IMG/VR virus record: IMGVR_UViG_3300042298_000886
Coordinates: 1 to 47,228 of that record
From: a virus
Strand: one strand, 5' to 3'
DNA: 47,228 bases
The translations under genes and the position numbers were made by a program. The notes under the pieces are model-generated. The model did not search any database and had not been told where the DNA came from. It saw only the letters and a list, made by a program, of their open reading frames with translations. Numbering within the stretch: position 1 is the first letter of the stretch; every line of letters begins with the position of its first letter. Shown one piece after another: positions 1 through 8,700 of this stretch.

Positions 1-390
1 ATAGTAGGCATTACCTTTAGAGCTTGAATCATATTGGTAGATTCTAGCATAGGTATTCTTATCTTGGGATGCTTTTATACTACTGTGTATATAATCACCA
101 AAGCCTGATATGATATCTTTTGTTGAAGCACTCTTTGGTGAACCCGGTCTTCCTGGTGCATTACCAACAACATTTTGTTTTACATTAAGTTGTTCTTGGT
201 TCAGTTTATCAAACTGTGGTAGAACAGAAGTAAAAGAATCTGGTGCGGGAAAATTTATCTCAGGCATTTGTATTCTATCACCCCCAAAAGGAAGCATAGA
301 CTGAGGTGTATTAGGAAGATTTAGATCACCATAACCAGCACCTAAATTATCTAGAGGGCTAAAGCCTTCGGTGTTATTTTCAGTAGCCAT
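1..390 (-). CDS. Large virion protein, N-terminal part only (crAss-like)
   Basis: The reading frame opens with ATG at 388-390 and stays open to the window edge, so only the first 130 codons are visible. The start MATENNTEGFSPLDNLGAGY is Pro/Gly/Asn-rich and looks disordered. From about residue 90 a more ordered part reads FGDYIHSSIKASQDKNTYAR, which resembles the opening of a large conserved crAss-like virion protein as I recall it. The start overlaps the end of the preceding gene by 11 bases (its stop is at 380-382), so translation is probably coupled. By position it belongs to the cargo group. In crAss-like genomes this zone borders the giant virion RNA polymerase genes, but nothing here shows polymerase motifs. 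Function unknown. Confidence 0.75.
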   Translation of the reverse strand, partial: MATENNTEGFSPLDNLGAGYGDLNLPNTPQSMLPFGGDRIQMPEINFPAPDSFTSVLPQFDKLNQEQLNVKQNVVGNAPGRPGSPKSASTKDIISGFGDYIHSSIKASQDKNTYARIYQYDSSSKGNAYY

Positions 391-3300
391 TTACACGTTG
401 ATTGTTTACTTGTTTTGCACTATTAAAACCTGTTATAACATTATCTCTAAGTTCACTTAAGTTTTGCTTAGCGTTATCTGCAATAGTTGTATATTCAGGA
501 AGCACCCATGTATTTGTTTCTGTATCAAATACAGGGAGGCTATAGTTCATTTCATAACTACCGTCTCCACCAATTACAGACTGTTTAATATCTATCTTGT
601 ATCTAGGATCAACTGGATCTGTCCAAGTATATTTATTATCTCTATCTACATATGCAGCTAGCGGATCTACAAACATGCTGTTGTACATATCACTATTAAA
701 TGATTTTCTATTCATTATAATAGATAGGCCATTCTCCATAAGCTGTGTTGCTTGACTTGGAGATAATAGACCACCTTCTATACCACCTTCATCACCCACC
801 TTACCAGTAAGTTTTTTAATTAATTCTGGTGGAAGTTGAAATATATATGCAGATTTACCAGCATTGTTCATAGCAATAGGTGCTACACCAAGTCTAAAGT
901 TGAAACCTTTAGGTGCAGCATCCATAGATCTTTGTAGTTCAGCAAGTATTGCTCTTGTAGTTTCATCTGATAGTTTGTTTTCTGCACCAGTTTGACTAAT
1001 ACCGCCTACACTAAGAGTAACATTTTTAGCATCTCCTAGATCTTGTGATCTAATATTATTTAATACTTGACCATAATGATATGTACCCCAAGAGCTCTTA
1101 GGATTGATTACAGTAAACTGTGCTTTACCAAACATACCTGAACCATCTGACATCTTTTCTAATCCTGGTATTGTTTTTCTACCAGTTATTTTAGATACCA
1201 CATTTGGATCACTTACTATTTGACTTGCTGCTGAAATTGCTTGTTTATAATAGTTACCATACATCTTAGATTCAATTACCTGGTCAAGCCAGTTACCTGG
1301 CCCGAATCTATCAAGATTTGCAATTCCTTTTCCTATTAAAGCAAGTCCTTTATCTGTAATATCAAATGGAGTCATGCCACGTGTTGCAGCATCAATTGCA
1401 ATGTTTCTTCCGGCTCTATTAGCAGCTTCTCTCTTAATTCTATTGATATTATCCATCTCTTCTTTGGATAACTGACCTGATTTCATGAGTGCTTCAAAGA
1501 ATTGTTTTTCATTCCTCTTGTTACCCTTCTCATCATATAATAGATTGGCTCCTTTGATACCTTGTCTTGCAAGTTCTTTTTCTACACCAGTAGCAAGATC
1601 CTTCTCAAATTTTTTACTCTCACCAAGGAACAGTAAGTAGTCATCAAACTTAGTAGATGTTGTAGCTAACTGATCCTGTACACTTTTGACACTAGATAGT
1701 TCAGCATTCTCACTTACAAAAGTTTTAAATCTCGTGTTGATAGCTTTCATCCAATTAGTACCAACTTTATCTGTCAAAAATGAATTTGGATTAGTCTGGA
1801 TTTGTTTTGCCCATCTATTTAGATCAGCATATTTATTTTCATTACCATTAATGATGAAGTTAATTTGTTTCTGAGTTAACTTCTTACCTGTATTAGGATC
1901 AGTACCTTCAGTGAGCACTCTCATCATAGTGTTGAAATATGGTACAGCATAGTTCTGTGTATACCTTTGCTGAACCACCTCATTCTCTGCTCTTAAATTT
2001 GTTTTAGATGTTGCAGTACCTGCATCAAGTAGTTCTGTAAAGAAATGTGCTTGATCAAATTTTTCTACTAGCTCACCTTTCTCATTTAAGAAGTGTGTTC
2101 CAGCATCAAGTTTGTACTTTCTATCATCAAGTTTTTGTTTTAAACCTGCCTTATATTCAGCAAGTGCTTGCTCATTCTTATACTTCTGATTCATCAAAGA
2201 CAAGTTCTGAGCATACTTTTCATTATTTACTTGATATGGGTTTGCATCCATATCTTGGAAATAGTTTCTAAAAGCATACACGTGAGCTGCTTCACCAAGT
2301 TTTTTGGTCATTAAATTAGCTGCAACACCAGAGTCTACCTTGTATCTAAAAGACTTGATATCTCCATATGGATTATTCTGATCTGTACCTTGGTTACTAT
2401 TAAAGAGATCATTTTCCTTCTTAACTCTTTCAAGTACTTGGTCATTGATTTCTTTATTCATCACATACTGGTCAAGAGCTTTTTTTAGTCTAGGGTCTTT
2501 ATTACCGGCATCTATCTGACCCTTAATGTCCGCTATCTTGTTATCATATACAGAACTCTGCTCTTGCATTTGTTTGTAAGCAGCTTGGTTTTGTATCTTC
2601 ATGATATTAAACTTATCTTGAAGATAACTCATCTCAGCAGCATTCTTATCACCATTAAATTGAGCAGCATTAACTTCAGCATAGTTCTTTCTTTCTACAT
2701 ATGCTTGAGTTTTAAAATATGATTGTATAGAGGGATCACTACCTAGTCTAGCTTCAAATAACTTTTGTAAAGGTTCTTCAAGCTGTTCACCATTCTTAGT
2801 TTTGATTACCCATCTATTGTCTCCACTAATAGTTACAGATTGCACATCACCAAAGTCTTTAGCAATCTCATTAGCCCTACCCATAATATCAACATTTGGG
2901 GTATACTTTACATTGGCAAATGACATTGCTTCCTCATCAGTAGCATTTTTAAATTCCTCAGTTTTGTACATTATTTCTTGTACTCCCGGATCCCAGTACT
3001 TTTTATTCATCTCAGGATCCAATGAGTTTCTAAAACTTTCTGCACCAGCAATTTCAGTGTTTTTGGTTTTAGTCCAAGCCATATCCTTCATAAGATCTTT
3101 GTTCTCATAAAAAGGTCTAAATACCTGGGTAGCTTGTCTTACATTCTGTTCAAGAGAAAGATCTAATTGTGATATTCTTTTTAGATTAAACTGAGCATCT
3201 TTAATAAAAGAATCTCTTGAAGCAACATTTTTATCACGGGTAAGCTCTGCATAATAGTACTTACTGTACATATTGTTGAGAGCCTTCCAGTTGTTGTCAT

Positions 3301-3406
3301 ACTGAGTCTGCTTTGTTTGTAAAACATTACCATAGAAATTAAGGTCAGGCTGAAAAGGCTGAAACTGTGGTATGAAATCTGTAACTCCCTGTAAGTAGGT
3401 TGCCAT
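380..3406 (-). CDS. crAss-like virion cargo-type protein, 1008 aa
   Basis: This mostly helical, highly polar protein of 1008 residues starts MATYLQGVTDFIPQFQPFQP. The first 150 residues (a block including LQTKQTQYDNNWKALNN and later QLDLSLEQNVRQATQVFRPF) match an N-terminal signature I recall from large structural proteins of crAss-like phages, often carried inside the capsid or tail. No catalytic motif or membrane segment was seen. Long helical stretches rich in Gln, Lys and Asn (about 240-330 and 400-450) could form coiled coils. The C-terminal third (about 680-1000) is more mixed and contains DEGGIEGG, which does not fit the Gly-Gly motif of the neighbours well. An AT-rich hairpin lies 35-57 bases upstream of the start. 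Family membership is by recalled resemblance; the cargo role is inference. Confidence 0.72.
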   Translation of the reverse strand: MATYLQGVTDFIPQFQPFQPDLNFYGNVLQTKQTQYDNNWKALNNMYSKYYYAELTRDKNVASRDSFIKDAQFNLKRISQLDLSLEQNVRQATQVFRPFYENKDLMKDMAWTKTKNTEIAGAESFRNSLDPEMNKKYWDPGVQEIMYKTEEFKNATDEEAMSFANVKYTPNVDIMGRANEIAKDFGDVQSVTISGDNRWVIKTKNGEQLEEPLQKLFEARLGSDPSIQSYFKTQAYVERKNYAEVNAAQFNGDKNAAEMSYLQDKFNIMKIQNQAAYKQMQEQSSVYDNKIADIKGQIDAGNKDPRLKKALDQYVMNKEINDQVLERVKKENDLFNSNQGTDQNNPYGDIKSFRYKVDSGVAANLMTKKLGEAAHVYAFRNYFQDMDANPYQVNNEKYAQNLSLMNQKYKNEQALAEYKAGLKQKLDDRKYKLDAGTHFLNEKGELVEKFDQAHFFTELLDAGTATSKTNLRAENEVVQQRYTQNYAVPYFNTMMRVLTEGTDPNTGKKLTQKQINFIINGNENKYADLNRWAKQIQTNPNSFLTDKVGTNWMKAINTRFKTFVSENAELSSVKSVQDQLATTSTKFDDYLLFLGESKKFEKDLATGVEKELARQGIKGANLLYDEKGNKRNEKQFFEALMKSGQLSKEEMDNINRIKREAANRAGRNIAIDAATRGMTPFDITDKGLALIGKGIANLDRFGPGNWLDQVIESKMYGNYYKQAISAASQIVSDPNVVSKITGRKTIPGLEKMSDGSGMFGKAQFTVINPKSSWGTYHYGQVLNNIRSQDLGDAKNVTLSVGGISQTGAENKLSDETTRAILAELQRSMDAAPKGFNFRLGVAPIAMNNAGKSAYIFQLPPELIKKLTGKVGDEGGIEGGLLSPSQATQLMENGLSIIMNRKSFNSDMYNSMFVDPLAAYVDRDNKYTWTDPVDPRYKIDIKQSVIGGDGSYEMNYSLPVFDTETNTWVLPEYTTIADNAKQNLSELRDNVITGFNSAKQVNNQRVNGY

Positions 3407-3440
3407 ATGTAATTCTTTATATTATAAAAATATCAAAATT

Positions 3441-3463
3441 TTTTAAGTTTAATAAACTTAAAA
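3441..3463 (-). terminator. AT-only hairpin terminator after the 766-aa gene
   Basis: A perfect 10-bp inverted repeat (TTTTAAGTTT / AAACTTAAAA) with a 3-base loop lies just downstream of the stop codon at 3473 and is followed on the minus strand by an A/T-rich stretch containing AAATTTT. The stem contains only two G:C-type pairs, so it would be weak; it may cause partial rather than full termination ahead of the next gene. Confidence 0.55.
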
Positions 3464-3472
3464 AGTTTAAGA

Positions 3473-5773
3473 CTAGAGACTTATGGCTGGAAACACAGTG
3501 TAGATAAAGCCTCCATCACGGAATGTTGTTCCTCCACCAAATCTTTTACCATACTTTATTTTGACAGCTTCTCTAAGCAAATCTTTGTCCATACCCTTAT
3601 TAGCTTCAATGTACTCTTCCATTGTCATCTCTGGTTTAGTTGCAGTAGGATCTTTAGCACCCGGAGCCGCATAGACTCTACCACCAGAAGAAGGTGATAC
3701 TTGATAGTCTGGATACATTTGGTTAAGAGCATCAGTCTTCCACTTATTAGTAACTGCCGTATTGTAGGCTTGAGCCATATTTGCTCTACCAGCTCTCTTA
3801 GCATTTTGAAACTGCTGATCTGCAATTACATTTTTGTCATAGACTCTGTTAGCCATTTGTTGGTTCATCAACTGTTCTTGGTTTCTAATACCAACTTGTT
3901 GTCCTTCAAACTGATTAGCAATACCAACATTCTGATTGTTAATTCTAGACAGAGTATCTGCAGCAGCTGCAGCCCCCTTACCTTGAATAGCAGACAGTCT
4001 AGAACCAAGAGCTTGTGGTCCGGCAAATTGTGCAGAAGCTTGAGCAGCAATATTAGCTTGTTCAGATTGTGCAGCAAGTTCTCTTGTGGGATCTAAGAAT
4101 GTAGGTCTTGGTTCTTCAAGATCAACTCTTGCTTCCCACGGCATCCTTTTTCTAATACCCATAAGATCACCAAAAGCACCCGCAGCATTTACTGTATCCT
4201 GTAACCACCATTCAGCTTCTCTTACTGGGGTTGTTTCAATTGACATACTGCTGTCACCTTCAGTTGTTTCTTCTTCACACTTTAAACAGTTACCATTAGC
4301 ATCTTTACCAACTGTATATGTACTCTTATCAGATTTTGTACAAATACATTCTTCAAGACATGGTTTACAGTCACCCTTTTCATCTTTCTGTGCAAACTTT
4401 CCGGGTATTTCTTTACCATCTTTATCTGTACATGGACATTCTTTTACTGGTGGCTTCTCTTCTGTATAAATTGCTTCTTCTTTTACAACCTCACCTTTTT
4501 GTTCACATGCACCAAGTGTAACTAAGTGTTGATTATATAATTTTGTACCTGGTTGATAACCAGCATATGCAAGAACTTCAGCAGCTGTCTTACCGTAGTG
4601 TCTGCTACCCTTGGTCTTCATGTTTCTACATAGATCAGAGATAAGATTAGGATTTGAACCACCCGATGGTGCTTGCTGTCTTTCATATTCTTTTCTACCT
4701 TCTACTTGTCCTCTTGTTTGATTGTACTTATATTCACCTTGAGCATCTTTTCTAGTTTCCCAAGTACTCTTCTTATAATCCTCTGGGTTTACTTTTGTAA
4801 CTGTTTTTGGTCTAGGAGTACCATCGTTAGCAACTGGTAGATCTCCACCCGTAGCATACATTCTTCTTCTATTTCCCATATAGTTTTGAGACATGCCTGT
4901 ACCCATTGGCATACCATATTCTGCTTCCGGTAGATCATAGAATGGCATATCATAACCACCCATAGACATACCATATTGAGCCATTGGTGCCATACCAGGT
5001 TCTGGCATTTGTTGTGGCATTTGTTGAGGCATTGGTTGTGGTTGGGCAATAGGTTGTCCATCAGGCATTGTTTCTGGAAACTCTGCTTGTGCTTCTTGCA
5101 TCTCTGCCTCAGGCATTTGCTGTTCCTGTTGCATTGCAAGCTCTGGTATAAGATCTTCATCTCTTAACCCCATAGCTTCCATGTAAGGTCTAGCAATTAT
5201 TGGAATACCTTGTGGAAATGCTTTTCTAGATTCTTGTGCTAGAGCAAGAGCTCCTAGCTTCATTACATAGTTCTTGATCATAATCTCAGCAGTAGTTCTA
5301 GCTATCTTATCTGAGTTAGGATCTTGAAGTATTTTTCTATAGTTGTTTATATCATATTTCTTAGATAGTTCTGCTGGAGTATAACCACCTTTCTTAGGTT
5401 TTACACCAAACATATCTAGTACTTTAGGATCTGAAATCTTCATAGATTTAGTATCACTATAGATAAAACTATCTTCAGGCAGTAATAATGGTACACCACC
5501 ATTAGAGTGTCTTGGACCCTTAATAGTTTTGAATGATGGCATCTTACTACCATCTAAATTACCTACTACAGTCTCACCACCTTCTGCTTCTAAGTTAGCA
5601 GCTGATCTAGGAACAGCAGTTAGAGTTTTAGAAACCTGTGGTTTATGTGCTCCTATATAGGCATTGTAATCTGCCCCACCGAATGCAGGTACATCATTAG
5701 CAAGAGAACCTTGTACTTGGTACCCGGTTCTTGCTTTTGGAACAGACTTGATTATTCTTACTTTTCTTAACAT
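3473..5773 (-). CDS. crAss-like virion protein with Gly-Gly motifs and Cys cluster, 766 aa
   Basis: The N-terminus MLRKVRIIKSVPKARTGYQV and the block at residues 58-200 (EAEGGETVVGNL, GPRHSNGGVPLLLPEDSFIYSD, ILQDPNSDKIARTTAE) match a conserved region I recall from crAss-like structural proteins. Residues about 213-262 are a low-complexity Gln/Met/Pro stretch. Residues 446-499 hold eight cysteines in two similar halves (C446/C448, C469/C472, C476/C478, C496/C499), suggesting two small metal- or disulfide-stabilised repeats. A helical Ala/Gln-rich region follows (about 555-680). Gly-Gly motifs occur at PKKGGY, SMGGYD, ATGGDL, FGGG and, near the C-terminus, FRDGGFIYT. It is the third of four consecutive very large genes; its stop lies next to an AT hairpin. 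A role inside the virion or in tail assembly is inferred; no enzyme motif is visible. Confidence 0.75.
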   Translation of the reverse strand: MLRKVRIIKSVPKARTGYQVQGSLANDVPAFGGADYNAYIGAHKPQVSKTLTAVPRSAANLEAEGGETVVGNLDGSKMPSFKTIKGPRHSNGGVPLLLPEDSFIYSDTKSMKISDPKVLDMFGVKPKKGGYTPAELSKKYDINNYRKILQDPNSDKIARTTAEIMIKNYVMKLGALALAQESRKAFPQGIPIIARPYMEAMGLRDEDLIPELAMQQEQQMPEAEMQEAQAEFPETMPDGQPIAQPQPMPQQMPQQMPEPGMAPMAQYGMSMGGYDMPFYDLPEAEYGMPMGTGMSQNYMGNRRRMYATGGDLPVANDGTPRPKTVTKVNPEDYKKSTWETRKDAQGEYKYNQTRGQVEGRKEYERQQAPSGGSNPNLISDLCRNMKTKGSRHYGKTAAEVLAYAGYQPGTKLYNQHLVTLGACEQKGEVVKEEAIYTEEKPPVKECPCTDKDGKEIPGKFAQKDEKGDCKPCLEECICTKSDKSTYTVGKDANGNCLKCEEETTEGDSSMSIETTPVREAEWWLQDTVNAAGAFGDLMGIRKRMPWEARVDLEEPRPTFLDPTRELAAQSEQANIAAQASAQFAGPQALGSRLSAIQGKGAAAAADTLSRINNQNVGIANQFEGQQVGIRNQEQLMNQQMANRVYDKNVIADQQFQNAKRAGRANMAQAYNTAVTNKWKTDALNQMYPDYQVSPSSGGRVYAAPGAKDPTATKPEMTMEEYIEANKGMDKDLLREAVKIKYGKRFGGGTTFRDGGFIYTVFPAISL

Positions 5774-5782
5774 AATATAAAG

Positions 5783-8700
5783 TTAAATAAATTGTATTTG
5801 ACCACCGTTTGCCATGTACTCCTTGATCTCTTCATCTGTCATGTAAACTTCTTCTCCGTCTTCAAAGTCATCATCTACATAACCACCCATTTGTGCCGAT
5901 CTACCATACCAAGTTTGACCTTGTTCATCTGGTCTGTATAGTCCAGACTCTGCATAGTCACCACGGTCTCTACTTGGATCAGAAGCATAAAGATTATCAG
6001 CAGTAAGGTTATCATAGAAACCTTCCATCTGTTTAGTATCATCTCTTCTATTTTTAAATCCTGCAACTCCACGCATTAATGAGTTACCTGCAATTAGTCT
6101 AGCCTCTCTTTCACCTTGTGAAAGTTTGTTCTTAACATCAATTGCTAAAGGTTCAGAGTATGTTTTGGCAACCTGGAATTCTTCTTGTTGCATTGGATCA
6201 ATCTTGATCTCTGGAGCCTGTGGACCTTTATAGGTTGCATCTACACCATAACTTACAGAACCATCATCATTCTTTTGATTAACTATGCCTTGTGATGACA
6301 TTGCTCCCCAGTTAACTTGTCCCTGAGCACCTTGAATTCCAGAGTTTAAGCTTATTAAGTCTAAGTCAGACTTACCTTGCATCATAGGATTATTAGTATA
6401 TGCTATAGGGCTTTCACCAGTAAATGGTTGGTTATTTCCACCACCTACAAATTTACTTAGTGCACCACCATATTTACGGCTGTTTGCAACTCTATCAATC
6501 TCATCCCATCTTTGTTCCATTTGTAGAACAACTTTTTCTCTAGCTTTATTTTTTTCAGCAGTTGATGCTGAACTATTCATAATTTGATTTATAGTTCTCT
6601 GAGCTTGATCTGCAACTTTAGCTTTTTCTTGTTCCGCTTGCTTTTGTTTAAAAATCCTACTAGCATTTTCAGCTTCTTGATTAGTTACAATACCATCTTT
6701 ACGTGCATTCTGCATTGCTCTAACATAATCAGGATCTTTTTTCATACCTGCCATATTAGGCTTAAATGTATAGTCTTTACCAGCATTAGGATTTCTTCTC
6801 TGTTGTGCTCTGAGTTGATCTAGACTTGGACCACTTGGTGCAGGTCTATTTGTAGGTTGATTATTTCTACTAGGCACAGGAGCTGTAGGTTGTGCAAATG
6901 GTGGATAGTAATACTCACCACCTCCTACAGGTAGTTCAAATGGATTTACACCAGGTTGAAGTATATCAGCAGGATAAGCAGTACCTGACCAAGCACCCAT
7001 ATCAATCATTGGATTGAGTTCTTGAAGTCTAGCTTCATATGCAGCCTCTGGATTTTGAATAAAATTGTAATCAATCATTCCAGGAGTTACTAAGGCTTCA
7101 TCTGGATTATAAGGTTGTTGACCTACCATGTATTGTTCTTCAAATGGAACTATACTATCTGTTTCATTTGACATAGGACCAACAGTAGACATATAATCTT
7201 GGAATGCCATATCTGGATAATAAGATCCTTGGTCTAGAAGCTGACGTTCAAATTCCATTTCTGCAGCGCTATTAGGATCCATATCAATATCTTCTGGATT
7301 AGTAACTGGTACTTCAGGAAGAGCTGTAGGAATATTAGCAGCAGGAATATCAACTTTAGGTAAACTGCTATCACCTTCTTGAATAATATCATTTCCTTGA
7401 ACAACATCACTTTCTTCAGTAACATTATTTCCTTCAATAACATTTTCCTGAGTGGTGGCTGGACCCCTATTGAAACCCATCATCATTGGATTTCTTTGTA
7501 AGCTTTCTCTATTAATCTTTTCTTGTTCAGGAGAAGCAAAGAAAGATGGATCTGGAGCCATATCTCTTGACCTTTGATCTAATAATTCAGCTACCTTATC
7601 ATCTATTTGTTCAGGTGTAGGATCTGTCTTTAAAAACTCATCAAGATTTGTTTGGAGATCTGAATTAAGATCACCTCTAACATCTCCCCAAGAAGTAGTT
7701 AAATAATCTTGTGCAGATAATTCAGGCTTTGGTTGAGTATAATCAAAAGGGGCATTCTGATCAATTGCAGTAAACTCTACATTAGTAGGATCTTCCTCAT
7801 AGAGTTTTTTAAGTTCTCTATCTCTTTTTCTTTCTCCCTGTCTAATAGCTCTCTTAGATTTACCTTTAAGACCAGTTACATCAGTTCTATCACCATAGCC
7901 AGCATTTTCTAATGCTTGTTGTTTTTGAGATCTTTGTGTTGATTTAGTATCCTTACCCTTTGCTCCATCAAGAGAGATTAAGTTCTCATATCTTGGATCA
8001 CCTTCAGAACCATAGTAAATGGTGTACTTCTTAGGTGTACCTGTAATACCACTCTTTCTTACATCAATAGCAGATAAATAATTACCAGCACCTGGACCAC
8101 CTTGTCTAGTTTCACCAGTAACCGGATTGTATATTCTTTGAACTACATCATTCTGTCTACTTCTTGTAAGGTTAGCCGGAATAAAGTTTTTAATAAAACC
8201 ACCACCTTGCATATATGCATCAGTAACATCTTTAGAATCCATGTACTGAATCTGATTTTCAGAGAGATCATTAATAGATGGATCATATCCACCACCAACA
8301 AATCTCTGTAGTGGCTCCATTGGATTATTAAAAGGATCTGTTACAAACCCACCTTGTTGTTTATAATTTAGAACAGTCGTTCCCTCATTCTCAAACCAAT
8401 ATTTATTATCAAGATAGTTGTAACTCTTATCTTTCTTTGTAATATATGCTATAGGTCTAGTTGAAGAATTATGTTTCTTTGGGTCACCTTTATATTTTGC
8501 AAAGGAACCATCCATTCTCTTCCTATAATAGTATCCTGGTTTGTCTTTTATTGTAAAGGCATCAAGTGTTTTAGCATCTCCTTTATCTAATCTATCAATT
8601 AATGATTGATCTTTTACATCTTTAAAGACAGTAGATTCACCATCCCCTGGTATATATTGCCATTTACCAAGTTGATTATTATATGCATAGTAATCACTGC

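Noticed and set aside
3701-4469. Two plus-strand open frames of 127-131 codons
   Set aside because: They are antisense to the well-supported 766-aa gene, have low-complexity Ser/Leu/Ile composition typical of reverse-strand shadows, and have no gene-like spacing.
5801-5842. Classical bacteriocin-type double-glycine leader
   Set aside because: The motif is at the C-terminus of a 1533-aa protein and not at the N-terminus of a short peptide, and no C39 transporter gene is visible in the window.
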